Assembly: GCF_001422285.1 (NCBI RefSeq)
Contig: NZ_LMMO01000001.1
Span: 526,331 to 590,330, forward strand
From: Frigoribacterium sp. Leaf263
Lineage (GTDB): Bacteria > Actinomycetota > Actinomycetes > Actinomycetales > Microbacteriaceae
Length of the DNA: 64,000 bases
Direction of reading: 5' to 3'
The position numbers and the translations under genes were made by a program. The notes beneath the pieces were generated by a model. That model was not told the DNA's origin. It searched no databases and saw only the letters and a list, made by a program, of their open reading frames with translations. Within the stretch, counting starts at the first letter, position 1. Every line of letters begins with the position of its first letter. This document shows, piece after piece, positions 16,798 through 25,403 of the stretch.

Positions 16798-18174
16798 ATG
16801 AACGGACCGGTCCCGCTGCCCCTCGACGAGGTCGAGCTCTCCTTCGACGCGACGGGCGGTTCCCTCGTCCGACGGACCGTCCTCCCGACGGGGCTGCGCA
16901 TCCTGAGCGAGAGCATGCCCGGGGCCCGCAGCGCGACCGTCGGCTTCTGGGTCGCCGTCGGCAGTCGCGACGAGGGCGAGGGTGACCGCGGGTCGACCCA
17001 CTTCCTCGAACACCTCCTCTTCAAGGGCACCCCGACCCGGTCGGCGCTCGACATCGCCGTGGCCTTCGAGTCGGTCGGGGGCGAGCACAACGCCGCGACC
17101 GGCAAAGAGAGCACCTGCTACTACGCGAGGGTCCGCGACGTCGACCTCGACGACGCCGTCGACGCGCTCGCCGACATGGTCACCTCGTCCGTCCTCGATC
17201 CCGGCGAGTTCGAGACCGAGCGCGGGGTCATCCTCGACGAGCTCGCGATGGCCGACGACGACCCGAGCGACGTCGGCGGCGAGCGTCTCTTCGAGTCGGT
17301 CTTCGGCGACCACGCGCTGGGTCGACCCATCGGCGGGTCGCCCGAGAGCATCCGGGCGGCCTCGCGTGACGAGGTGCACCGCCACTACCTGCGCACCTAC
17401 CGACCCCGAGACCTGGTCGTCACGGTCGCCGGGGCCGTCGACCACGACCGCCTCGTCGATCGCCTCCGCGTCGCCATGACCCGCTCCGACTGGTCGACCG
17501 ACGCCGCCTCCCCGGTGGCGCGGCGATCGGCGTCCGACCCCGGTGGCGAGGCGGCTCCCCGCCAGGGCGAGCCGCTCGTCGTCGTGCGTCGACCCCTCGA
17601 GCAGACCACGCTCCTCCTCGGCGTCCCGGGTCTGCCCGTGACCGACGAGCGCCGCTCGGCGATGGCCGTGCTGAACTCCGTCCTCGGCGGCGGCATGTCG
17701 TCGCGCCTGTTCCAAGAGGTGCGCGAGCGTCGCGGTCTGGCCTACTCCGTCTACTCGTTCGCTCCCAGCTACTCCGACGCGGGTCTGTTCGGCCTGTACG
17801 CCGGGTGCGCGCCGGCCAACGTCGGCGACGTCGCGCGTCTCATGCTCGAGCAGCTCGACGCCGTCGCCACCGATGGCATCACCGCCGACGAGCACCGTCG
17901 GGCCCTCGGTCAGCTGGGCGGTGCTGCGGCTCTGGCGCTCGAAGACAGCGACACCCGCATGAACCGCCTCGGGCGCGCCGAGCTGTCGATGGGTGAGTTC
18001 GTCGACCTCGACGCCTCCCTGACGCGACTCGCGGCCGTAGCCCTCGACGACGTCCGCGATCTGGCGGCCACGCTGCGATCGGGGCCGTTGTCGACCGTGG
18101 TCGTGGGCGAGGTCGACGAGTCGACGCTGCCCGTGCCCGCGACGACGTCCGCCTCGTCGTCCGTCCTTCCATGA
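16798..18174 (+). CDS. M16 family zinc peptidase (processing-peptidase-like)
   Basis: A 458-residue inverzincin protease. The zinc motif HFLEH (about 67-71, in GSTHFLEHLLFKGT) is intact, with the downstream glutamate in TERGVILDELAMADDDP. The second-half arginine/tyrosine region RRGLAYSVYSF is present. Homologues are commonly encoded just after pnp in Actinobacteria; here the aldo/keto reductase and TetR pair comes between. The ATG at 16798 lies 7 bases after TAGGCT (16785-16790) without a ribosome site, so a leaderless mRNA is likely. The stop overlaps an in-frame ATG of the next gene. Confidence 0.93.
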   Translation: MNGPVPLPLDEVELSFDATGGSLVRRTVLPTGLRILSESMPGARSATVGFWVAVGSRDEGEGDRGSTHFLEHLLFKGTPTRSALDIAVAFESVGGEHNAATGKESTCYYARVRDVDLDDAVDALADMVTSSVLDPGEFETERGVILDELAMADDDPSDVGGERLFESVFGDHALGRPIGGSPESIRAASRDEVHRHYLRTYRPRDLVVTVAGAVDHDRLVDRLRVAMTRSDWSTDAASPVARRSASDPGGEAAPRQGEPLVVVRRPLEQTTLLLGVPGLPVTDERRSAMAVLNSVLGGGMSSRLFQEVRERRGLAYSVYSFAPSYSDAGLFGLYAGCAPANVGDVARLMLEQLDAVATDGITADEHRRALGQLGGAAALALEDSDTRMNRLGRAELSMGEFVDLDASLTRLAAVALDDVRDLAATLRSGPLSTVVVGEVDESTLPVPATTSASSSVLP

Positions 18175-18188
18175 ATCAGGAGACAACG

Positions 18189-18791
18189 GTGTCCCACTAC
18201 CTCTACCTCGTCCGTCACGGCGAACAGCAGGACGCCGAGCACGGGCTGCCCGACGGTCCGCTCTCCGAACGCGGCAAGCGGCAGGCGCGGCTGATCGCCG
18301 AGCGCCTCGGCGGGGTGCCTTTCGACGCAGCCTGGCACTCGCCCCTCGAGCGCGCCGCCGAGACGGCCCGCATCATGACCGAGCGCCTCCCGGCGCTCGA
18401 GTCGCAGCCCTCGACGCTCCTGTTCGACTGCGTCCCGTCCGGGCCGACCCCCGACATGCCCTCGTCGTACAAGCCGTTCTTCGGCGGGGTGACCGAAGAG
18501 GAGATCGAGGCGGGTCAGGCGCAGATGGCCGACGCCGTCTCCGAGTGGCTGACCCCGGCCCGCGAAGACCGTCACGACCTGCTGATCACGCACAACTTCG
18601 TCATCGGCTGGTTCGTCCGAGAGGTCTTCGGCGCTCCGGCCTGGCGGTGGATGGGCGTCAACCAGGCCAATGCCGGTCTGACCATCATCCGCGTCCGCTC
18701 GGCCAAGCCGCCGGAGCTCGTCACCCACAACGACCTCGGCCATCTGCCCGTCGAGCTCCGCACGGGCCTCCCGGTCGATCAGTCCATCTGA
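18189..18791 (+). CDS. Histidine phosphatase family protein
   Basis: A 200-residue member of the phosphoglycerate-mutase-like superfamily. The catalytic RHGE motif (LVRHGEQQD) lies about 8 residues from the N-terminus, and the second histidine is in LLITHNFVIGW. The GTG at 18189 is preferred because AGGAG lies 6 bases upstream; an in-frame ATG at 18171 overlaps the M16 stop codon and would add six residues. The substrate is unknown. It is probably co-transcribed with the M16 peptidase gene. Confidence 0.88.
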   Translation: MSHYLYLVRHGEQQDAEHGLPDGPLSERGKRQARLIAERLGGVPFDAAWHSPLERAAETARIMTERLPALESQPSTLLFDCVPSGPTPDMPSSYKPFFGGVTEEEIEAGQAQMADAVSEWLTPAREDRHDLLITHNFVIGWFVREVFGAPAWRWMGVNQANAGLTIIRVRSAKPPELVTHNDLGHLPVELRTGLPVDQSI

Positions 18792-18821
18792 CCCCGTCGC
18801 GGGCGGTCCGTCAGCGACCCG

Positions 18822-19325
18822 TCAGCGGACTGGCCGGCCGTACCACGACGTGGCGTTCGGATTGTCGTTGTAGGGCTCGATGAGCGAGTAGCCCGCGGCG
18901 CGGTACAGTCCGCCGGCCGCCTCGAGGCTGTCGTTCGTGTCGAGGACGAGCTCGTCGGCCCCGAAGGCGATCGCACGTCGCTCGAGCTCGACGAGCACCT
19001 GGCGACCGAGTCCGCGCCCGCGGGCGTCGGGACGCACGAACAGGTGCTTGACCTCGTAGCGCACGCGTCCGTCGGGTCCGCTCTCGAGACGGCGGACGCC
19101 GCCGCACGCGAGGGCGCGGACGGCCTCGTCCGGCGCCTCGGCGTCGTCGTCGGTCGTCACGACCACGAAGACGCCGGCCGGGGGAGTGAAGGTCGCATTG
19201 ACCGGGTTCGCCGTGTGATAGCTGCCCTGCGTCACCGGGAACGTCGCGGCGCGCTCGGCGAAGTACTCCGACAGCAGCGAGGAGGCGGTGGTCGAGCTCA
19301 CGGGCATCTCGCGGAATCGAGGCAT
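18822..19325 (-). CDS. GNAT family N-acetyltransferase
   Basis: A 167-residue acetyltransferase. The acetyl-CoA loop is VRPDARGRGLGRQVLVELE, and the C-terminal region LVLDTNDSLEAAGGLYRAAGY is typical GNAT. The ATG at 19325 sits 6 bases after TACGAT on the minus strand, so it is likely leaderless. It is divergent from dapB, with about 50 bases shared as promoter. The substrate is unknown. Confidence 0.9.
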   Translation of the reverse strand: MPRFREMPVSSTTASSLLSEYFAERAATFPVTQGSYHTANPVNATFTPPAGVFVVVTTDDDAEAPDEAVRALACGGVRRLESGPDGRVRYEVKHLFVRPDARGRGLGRQVLVELERRAIAFGADELVLDTNDSLEAAGGLYRAAGYSLIEPYNDNPNATSWYGRPVR

Positions 19326-19377
19326 CCCCCGATCGTATTCGACGGCCCGGCGGTCGTCGCGCCGGTAGGTTTGGCTC

Positions 19378-20112
19378 ATGACTTCCCGCATCGCCGTCGT
19401 CGGGGCCACGGGCACGCTCGGCGGCTTCATCGTCGATCTGATCGAGCGGACGCCCGATCTCGAACTCCACGCCGGGCTCTCGTCGAGAGACGATCTCGAC
19501 CTCGTCGTCGGGGCCGATCTCGTCGTCGACGTCACCCACCCCGCGGTGAGCCCCGGCATCGTCGAGCACGTCGTGCGCGCGGGGCTGCCGGTGCTCGTCG
19601 GCACGTCGGGGTGGAGCGCCGAACGCATCGCCCGACTCCGCACCGTGGTGGCGGACGTCGCGGGCCCGGGCGTCCTCGTCGTGCCGAACTTCTCGCTGGG
19701 CTCGGTCCTCGCGACCCGCTTCGCGACGATGGCGGCCCGGTTCTACGAGTCGGTCGAGATCGTCGAGACCCACCACCCGGCGAAGGCCGACTCGCCCTCG
19801 GGCACGGCCGTCCGCACGGCCGAGCTGATCGCCGAGGCGCGTCGCGACCTCGGGCCGGTGTCGGCCCCCTCGTCCGATCAGCGCGCCCGCGGACAGCAGG
19901 TCGCGAGCGTCCCCGTCCACAGCCTCCGCCTGCGCGGCGTGACCGCTCGTCAGGAGGTCGTCTTCGGCGGCGAGGGGGAGACCCTCACCCTCACGCACGA
20001 CACGCTCTCGCAGCGTGCCTACGAGCAGGGTCTGCTCGTCGCGATGGGTGCCGCCCCCTCCGTCAGCGGGGTCGTCGTCGGCCTCGACAGCGTGCTGCCG
20101 CTCGACCGATGA
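19378..20112 (+). CDS. dapB: 4-hydroxy-tetrahydrodipicolinate reductase
   Basis: A 244-residue NAD(P)H-dependent enzyme of the lysine/diaminopimelate pathway, acting after DapA (gene at 22563). It has an N-terminal Rossmann motif VVGATGTLGG and the DapB signature ETHHPAKADSPSGTA (about 137-151), which carries the catalytic His pair and Lys. TAGGTT (19366-19371) lies 6 bases before the ATG, with no ribosome site, so it is likely leaderless. Confidence 0.96.
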   Translation: MTSRIAVVGATGTLGGFIVDLIERTPDLELHAGLSSRDDLDLVVGADLVVDVTHPAVSPGIVEHVVRAGLPVLVGTSGWSAERIARLRTVVADVAGPGVLVVPNFSLGSVLATRFATMAARFYESVEIVETHHPAKADSPSGTAVRTAELIAEARRDLGPVSAPSSDQRARGQQVASVPVHSLRLRGVTARQEVVFGGEGETLTLTHDTLSQRAYEQGLLVAMGAAPSVSGVVVGLDSVLPLDR

Positions 20113-20140
20113 CGGCGCTCGCCTCCCCGCAGGCCACCCG

Positions 20141-20587
20141 GTGAAGGGTCGTATCGGCGCCCTGGTGATGGCCGCGCTGCTGGTGCTCTACATCGTGCTG
20201 GTCGGTCAGCGCGCCCTGGCGCTCTTCGCCACCGGAGAGGGGGTCGCCATCGGTCTGGGCGTCGGTCTCGTCATCCTGCCGCTGCTCGGGGTGTTCGCCC
20301 TGGTGGCCGAGATCCGCTTCGGTCTCGCGACGCAGTCGATGGTGCGCGAGCTGCGTGACGCCGGCGAGCTGCCCGTCGACGACGTCCCCCGGCGACCGTC
20401 CGGCCGTTACGACCGGGTCGCCGCCGACGCCGCGTTCCCGGCCTATCGCGAGGCGGTCGAGGAGTCTCCCGACGACTACCGCGCGTGGTTCCGGCTCGGT
20501 CTCGCCTACGACGCCTGCGGCGACCGCCGCCGGGCACGGCAGGCGATCCGCTGGTCGCTGACGCTGAGGCGTCGCGGGCCCTCCTGA
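20141..20587 (+). CDS. Small membrane protein with a TPR-like C-terminus
   Basis: A 148-residue protein of unknown function. Two hydrophobic segments fill the first half (VMAALLVLYIVLVG, about 9-22; GVGLVILPLLGVFALVA, about 38-54). The second half resembles one tetratricopeptide repeat (YREAVEESPDDYRAWFRLGL, then AYDACGDRRRARQAIRWS). The GTG at 20141 gives the first membrane segment near the terminus. It follows dapB by 28 bases on the same strand, and similar proteins commonly sit beside dapB in related genomes as far as I recall. Confidence 0.78.
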   Translation: MKGRIGALVMAALLVLYIVLVGQRALALFATGEGVAIGLGVGLVILPLLGVFALVAEIRFGLATQSMVRELRDAGELPVDDVPRRPSGRYDRVAADAAFPAYREAVEESPDDYRAWFRLGLAYDACGDRRRARQAIRWSLTLRRRGPS

Positions 20588-20619
20588 CGCGTCGGCCCCC
20601 CGGTCGGGGTCGTCGCGAT

Positions 20620-20633
20620 CCGCGCCTCCTCGG
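20620..20633 (-). repeat. Dispersed 14-bp intergenic element, exact copy (reverse)
   Basis: CCGCGCCTCCTCGG on the plus strand is the reverse complement of the element. It lies in the 72-base gap between two convergent genes, where a transcription-end role is possible. Confidence 0.7.
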
Positions 20634-20659
20634 GTCCGACGACGGCGGACCGGGTCGGG

Positions 20660-21565
20660 TCAGAGACGAGCGGTGAGCGCGTCGACGGCCTCGTCGACCG
20701 TCGTGTGCCGGAACGCGAACCCGTCGGCCAGCAGCTTCTCGGGGACGACCTGCTGGCTGGGCAGGAGCAGCTCGCGTCCGGCCTCCCGCATCGCCGTCGA
20801 GATGACGGACTCCGGCACCCGCAAGGCGTAGGGCCGCTTCAGATCGTGCGCGAGGCGACGGGTGAGGGCGTCGCTCGTGGCGGGGGTGGGTCCGGCGAGG
20901 TTGACGGGCCCGGCGAGGTCGGAGGTCATGAGGTGGACGATCGCGGCGGCCTCGTCGTGGAGGCTGATCCACGGCCAGAACTGGTCGCCGGTGCCGAGAC
21001 GGGACCCGAGTCCGAGGCGGGTGAGCGGGAGGAGGGGCGCGAGGGCGCCGCCGGGGCCCACCACGAGACCCGTCCTCAGGGTGACGACGCGGACGCCGTC
21101 CGGCGCCGTGTGCGCGGTGCGCTCCCACTCGTCGACGACGTCGCTGAGGAACCCCGTCCCGCGGGCGCTCGCCTCGGTCAGCCGGTCGCCCGGGCGATCA
21201 CCGTAGATGCCGACGGCTGATCCGCTCAGGAAGGTCGCGGGCGGCGTCGAGGCCGCCCGCATGCCGGCGACGAGGGTGCGGGTGGCGTCGACCCGCGATC
21301 CGGCGATCTGCTTCTTGTAGCCGTGCGTCCACGGCAGACGGCCGAGGGAGGCGCCCGACAGGTTCACGACGACGTCGGCGCGGTCGAGGAGGGTCGTGTC
21401 GATCACGCCGGCGGAGGGGATCCAGGTGAACTGCGACTCGTCTCGGGGCTCGCCGCGGACCAGTGAGAGCACGGTGTGACCGGCGGCGCGCAGCTGGGCG
21501 CCGAGCTCCGTGCCGATCAGGCCGGAGGCTCCGGCGACGAGGACCGTCCGGGGGGCGTCGTTCAT
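20660..21565 (-). CDS. TIGR01777 family epimerase (SDR-type NAD-binding protein)
   Basis: A 301-residue extended short-chain dehydrogenase-like protein. It has the N-terminal nucleotide motif VLVAGASGLIGTELGAQL, the family pattern NLSGASLGRLPWT, then SGSAVGIYGDRPGD and FWPWISLHDEAAAI. The YxxxK catalytic pair of true epimerases is atypical in this family, and the reaction is unknown. A C-terminal DUF1731-like region (LLPSQQVVPEKLLADGFAF) completes the family architecture. The ATG at 21565 has AGGAA upstream. It is divergent from thyX. Confidence 0.9.
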   Translation of the reverse strand: MNDAPRTVLVAGASGLIGTELGAQLRAAGHTVLSLVRGEPRDESQFTWIPSAGVIDTTLLDRADVVVNLSGASLGRLPWTHGYKKQIAGSRVDATRTLVAGMRAASTPPATFLSGSAVGIYGDRPGDRLTEASARGTGFLSDVVDEWERTAHTAPDGVRVVTLRTGLVVGPGGALAPLLPLTRLGLGSRLGTGDQFWPWISLHDEAAAIVHLMTSDLAGPVNLAGPTPATSDALTRRLAHDLKRPYALRVPESVISTAMREAGRELLLPSQQVVPEKLLADGFAFRHTTVDEAVDALTARL

Positions 21566-21620
21566 GGTTCCTGCTCTCGATCGGCGGGGCGCACGGGCGC
21601 GCCCTCCTCGGGAGCCTAGG

Positions 21621-21660
21621 CGCGCCTCCTCGGTGACGACCGGGTGCCGAGGAGGCGCGG
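21621..21660. repeat. Inverted pair of the dispersed element forming a hairpin
   Basis: CGCGCCTCCTCGG (21621-21633) faces CCGAGGAGGCGCGG (21647-21660). The two form a perfect 13-bp stem around a 13-base loop. The structure lies between the divergent epimerase and thyX genes, so it is not simply a shared terminator; it may sit in the 5' regions of one or both transcripts. Confidence 0.75.
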
Positions 21661-21716
21661 CGCCGGTCGCTCGCGCGCCACCGGCCCGTCCCGGGTCCGG
21701 TTGTAGAGTCGACGCC

Positions 21717-22484
21717 GTGACCGATGCAGAACCCCTCGCCCCGTCCGCCCCCGAGCCCGCCGTCGAGTTCCGCTCCGACGTGACCGTCGAGCTGGTTCGC
21801 TCGAGCGCCCACGACTCCGACGTCCTCTTCGCCGCGCGCGTGTCGACCATGGGGGAGCTGACCCTCGAGGGCGCTCAGGCCTCCGCCGACGGCGCTCAGG
21901 CGACCAAGGGCGCCGGGCTCATCAACTACCTGATGCGCGATCGCCACGGTTCGCCGTTCGAGCACAACTCGATGACGTTCTACGTCCAGGCGCCGATCTT
22001 CGTCTTCCGCGAGTTCATGCGGCACCGCATGGCCAGCTACAACGAGGAGAGCGGGCGCTACCGCGAGCTGAACCCGGTCTTCTACGTGCCCTCCGAGCAC
22101 CGCAACCTGCAGCAGGTCGGCAAGCCCGGCGCCTACGACTTCCTGCCCGGCACGCCCGAGCAGAGCGCGCTGGTCCGCGCCGAGACCGAGCGGACGTCGC
22201 GCGAGGCGTACACCTCGTACAAGCGCATGCTCGACGCGGGCGTCGCCCGTGAGGTCGCGCGCATCGTGCTGCCCCTGAACATCTACTCGTCGATGTACGT
22301 GACGGTCAACGCGCGTTCGCTCATGAACTTCCTGAGTCTCCGCACGAAGCGCGAGGGCACGCACTTCCCGTCGTTCCCCCAGCGCGAGATCGAGATGTGC
22401 GCCGAGAAGATGGAGGACATCTGGGCGGAGCTCATGCCCCTGACCTACGCGGCCTTCGGCACCAACGGACGCGTCGCACCCTGA
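21717..22484 (+). CDS. thyX: Flavin-dependent thymidylate synthase
   Basis: A 255-residue ThyX, which makes dTMP using methylene-tetrahydrofolate, FAD and NADPH. The signature RHRMASYNEESGRY is intact, and SPFEHNSMTFY and the C-terminal LRTKREGTHFPSF follow the family. The GTG at 21717 is 7 bases after TAGAGT (21704-21709) with no ribosome site, so it is likely leaderless. It precedes dapA as in many Actinobacteria. Confidence 0.96.
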   Translation: MTDAEPLAPSAPEPAVEFRSDVTVELVRSSAHDSDVLFAARVSTMGELTLEGAQASADGAQATKGAGLINYLMRDRHGSPFEHNSMTFYVQAPIFVFREFMRHRMASYNEESGRYRELNPVFYVPSEHRNLQQVGKPGAYDFLPGTPEQSALVRAETERTSREAYTSYKRMLDAGVAREVARIVLPLNIYSSMYVTVNARSLMNFLSLRTKREGTHFPSFPQREIEMCAEKMEDIWAELMPLTYAAFGTNGRVAP

Positions 22485-22562
22485 CACCCGGCCCGGCGGG
22501 GGCGGGCCGACGCACCGGCCCGCACCCGCCGGTCGTCCGACCGGAGCCAGTACGCTGTCTCC

Positions 22563-23540
22563 GTGTCGAACATCAGCAACCCCTTCGGTCAAGTACTCGT
22601 CGCCCTCGTCACCCCCTTCACCGCCGACGGCGAGGTCGACTGGCCCGCCGTCGAGAAGCACATCGACGACTGCATCACGGCCGGGGCCGACGGCATCGTC
22701 GTGACGGGCACCACCGGCGAGACCAGCACGCTGACCGACCCCGAGAAGCTCCGGCTCGTCGAGGTCGGCAAGTCGGTGGCCGCCGGCCGCGCCAAGATCA
22801 TCACGGGGGGCGGGTCGAACGAGACCGCCCATGCGATCCAGCTCTACAAGGCCAGCGAGAAGGCCGGGGCCGACGGCGTCATGATCGTCACGCCGTACTA
22901 CAACAAGCCGACCCAGGCCGGCGTTCTCACCCACTTCCGCATGATCGCCGACGCGACCGACCTGCCGGTCATCCTCTACGACATCCCCGGGCGCACGGGC
23001 ATCCCGATCAAGTACGAGACCCTGCTCCGGGCGGCGAAGCACCCCAACATCGTGGCCGTCAAAGACGCCAAGGGCGATTTCGCCGAGGTCAGCCGGGTGC
23101 TGAACCAGACCGACCTGCTGTACTTCTCCGGCGACGACGCCAACGTGCTGCCGCATCTCGCCATCGGCGCGTCGGGCCTCATCGGCGTCACCGCCAACAT
23201 CGCCGCCGCCCCGTACCGCACGATCATCGACGCGGTGAACGCCGGCGACCTGCACACGGCCACGCAGGCGCACCAGATGCTCGAGCCGCTCGTCCGCGCC
23301 GTCATGACGCACGTGCCCGGGACCGTCGCCGCCAAGTACATCCTCCACGGCCTCGGCCGCATCTCGAGCCCGCGCGTCCGCCTCCCGCTCGTCGGTCCCG
23401 AAGACAGCGAGGCCGCGCTGATCGAAGACGAGCTGTCGCACGTGGGCGCCATCCCGGGTCTCGACCTCAGCCGCTTCCGACCCGATCGCAACGCCGCAGC
23501 GGGCGGGGCGCTGCCGAAGGTGCACGGCACGACCCGCTGA
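22563..23540 (+). CDS. dapA: 4-hydroxy-tetrahydrodipicolinate synthase
   Basis: A 325-residue Schiff-base aldolase joining pyruvate and aspartate semialdehyde at the start of lysine/diaminopimelate synthesis. The active-site lysine is K167 (NIVAVKDAKGD), the catalytic tyrosine is Y139 (VILYDIPGRTG), and the TGTTGET motif spans 48-54. The GTG at 22563 lies 6 bases after TACGCT (22551-22556). The C-terminal 25 residues (FRPDRNAAAGGALP) are an extension beyond the barrel. Confidence 0.97.
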   Translation: MSNISNPFGQVLVALVTPFTADGEVDWPAVEKHIDDCITAGADGIVVTGTTGETSTLTDPEKLRLVEVGKSVAAGRAKIITGGGSNETAHAIQLYKASEKAGADGVMIVTPYYNKPTQAGVLTHFRMIADATDLPVILYDIPGRTGIPIKYETLLRAAKHPNIVAVKDAKGDFAEVSRVLNQTDLLYFSGDDANVLPHLAIGASGLIGVTANIAAAPYRTIIDAVNAGDLHTATQAHQMLEPLVRAVMTHVPGTVAAKYILHGLGRISSPRVRLPLVGPEDSEAALIEDELSHVGAIPGLDLSRFRPDRNAAAGGALPKVHGTTR

Positions 23541-23541
23541 G

Positions 23542-23555
23542 CCGCGCCTCCTCGG
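23542..23555 (-). repeat. Dispersed 14-bp intergenic element, exact copy (reverse)
   Basis: CCGCGCCTCCTCGG begins one base after the dapA stop codon, between dapA and the ribonuclease J gene, which run in the same direction. Confidence 0.7.
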
Positions 23556-23604
23556 TCCCGTCGTCCCGTCGGGTGCGATCCTCTCCCCATCATCGAAGGA
23601 ACAG

Positions 23605-25281
23605 ATGTCCACGACGATCCAGATCCCGCCGGCGCTCGAGAGCGGAACGCTGCGGGTGATCCCCGTGGGGGGTCTGGGCGAGATCGGTCGCAACATGACC
23701 GTCTACGAGATCGACGGCAAGCTCCTGGTCGTGGACTGCGGCGTGCTCTTCCCCGAAGAGCACCAGCCGGGCGTCGATCTGATCCTGCCCGACTTCTCGC
23801 CCATCCGAGACCGCCTCGACGACATCCTCGCGGTCGTCCTGACGCACGGGCACGAAGACCACATCGGAGCCGTGCCCTACCTCCTGCGACTGCGCGCCGA
23901 CATCCCGCTCATCGGGTCGCAGCTGACGCTCGCCCTCATCGAGGCGAAGCTCAAAGAGCACCGCATCAGCCCCTACACGCTGACCGTCGCGGAGGGCGGG
24001 CGCGAGACCCTCGGCCCCTTCGAGCTCGAGTTCGTCGCCGTGAACCACTCGATCCCCGACGCCCTCGCCGTCGCGATCCGGACCTCCGCCGGTCTCGTGC
24101 TGCACACGGGCGACTTCAAGATGGACCAGCTGCCCCTCGACGGGCGCATCACCGATCTTCGTGCCTTCGCCCGGTTGGGCGAAGAGGGCGTCGACCTGTT
24201 CCTGCCCGACTCGACGAACGCGGACGTGCCGGGCTTCACGGCCCTCGAGCGAGACATCGGGCCCGTGCTCGACGACGTCATCCGGCGCGCTCCGAGGCGG
24301 GTCGTCGTCGCGAGCTTCTCCAGTCACGTCCACCGGGTGCAGCAGGTCCTCGACGCGGCCCACGCCAACGGTCGGCGCGTGGCCTTCATGGGCCGGTCCA
24401 TGGTGCGCAACATGGCCATCGCCGCCGATCTCGGTTACCTGAGCGTGCCCGACGGCGTGCTCATCGACGCCAAGAAGGCACGCGACCTCCCCGACGACCG
24501 CATCGTGTACATGAGCACGGGGTCGCAGGGCGAGCCGATGGCCGTCCTCGCCCGCATGGCGAACCTCGAGCACCAGATCGAGATCGGCGCCGACGACACC
24601 GTCATCCTCGCCTCGAGTCTCATCCCCGGCAACGAGAACGCCGTCTACCGCGTCATCGACGGGCTGACGAAGCTCGGCGCGAAGGTGGTGCACAAGGGCA
24701 ACGCCAAGGTGCACGTCTCCGGGCACGCCTCGGCGGGCGAGCTCCTCTACTGCTACAACGTGCTGCGGCCGAAGAACGTCATGCCGGTCCACGGCGAGCA
24801 CCGGCACCTGTACGCCAACGCGGCCCTCGCCGTCCGGACGGGAGTCCCCGAGGCGAGCACCATCCTGGGGCAGGACGGCGTCGTGGTCGATCTGCGAGAC
24901 GGCGTCGCCCGTGTCGTGGGTCAGCTCGATCTGGGCTACGTGTACGTCGACGGGTCGACCGTCGGCGAGATCACGGACGCCGACCTCAAAGACCGGCGGA
25001 TCCTCGCCGAGGAGGGCTTCATCTCGGTCTTCGTGGCCATCGACGCGGCGACCGGGCGAGTGGTCGTCGGACCCGAGATCCAGTCCCGGGGCTTCGCCGA
25101 AGACGAGCGGGTCTTCGATGACGTCGCCCCGAAGATCGTCGCCGCCCTCGCCGAGGCGGCCGAGAACGGGACCCGCGACACCCACGCCTTCAGCCAGGTC
25201 GTCCGACGGACCGTCGGTCGGTGGGTCAACACCCAGCACCGCCGTCGCCCGATGATCGTGCCGGTGGTCATCAGCGCCTAG
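23605..25281 (+). CDS. rnj: Ribonuclease J
   Basis: A 558-residue beta-lactamase-fold RNase with 5'-3' exo- and endonuclease activity in RNA maturation and decay. The metallo motif [13 protein letters not shown] is at about 78-90. The beta-CASP region and the late histidine motifs (SGHASAGE and MPVHGEHRH) are present. A family-typical C-terminal domain ends the protein. The ATG follows GAAGGAACAG. Together with PNPase it supplies the main exonucleases seen in the window. Confidence 0.96.
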   Translation: MSTTIQIPPALESGTLRVIPVGGLGEIGRNMTVYEIDGKLLVVDCGVLFPEEHQPGVDLILPDFSPIRDRLDDILAVVLTHGHEDHIGAVPYLLRLRADIPLIGSQLTLALIEAKLKEHRISPYTLTVAEGGRETLGPFELEFVAVNHSIPDALAVAIRTSAGLVLHTGDFKMDQLPLDGRITDLRAFARLGEEGVDLFLPDSTNADVPGFTALERDIGPVLDDVIRRAPRRVVVASFSSHVHRVQQVLDAAHANGRRVAFMGRSMVRNMAIAADLGYLSVPDGVLIDAKKARDLPDDRIVYMSTGSQGEPMAVLARMANLEHQIEIGADDTVILASSLIPGNENAVYRVIDGLTKLGAKVVHKGNAKVHVSGHASAGELLYCYNVLRPKNVMPVHGEHRHLYANAALAVRTGVPEASTILGQDGVVVDLRDGVARVVGQLDLGYVYVDGSTVGEITDADLKDRRILAEEGFISVFVAIDAATGRVVVGPEIQSRGFAEDERVFDDVAPKIVAALAEAAENGTRDTHAFSQVVRRTVGRWVNTQHRRRPMIVPVVISA

Positions 25282-25403
25282 GCCGTGGCCGGTCGCGGCC
25301 CAGCCGGTCGACGGCCCCGGCGGAGCCGCGGCGGGCGGGCCCCGTGGCTGACACACGCGACCGCATCCGACCGGCGTCGGTGGGGGACTGTACCGTGGAG
25401 CCC

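Noticed and set aside
18171..18188. ATG at 18171 as start of the histidine phosphatase
   Set aside because: The GTG at 18189 has AGGAG at ideal spacing, and the ATG would only add a six-residue non-conserved head; it remains possible.
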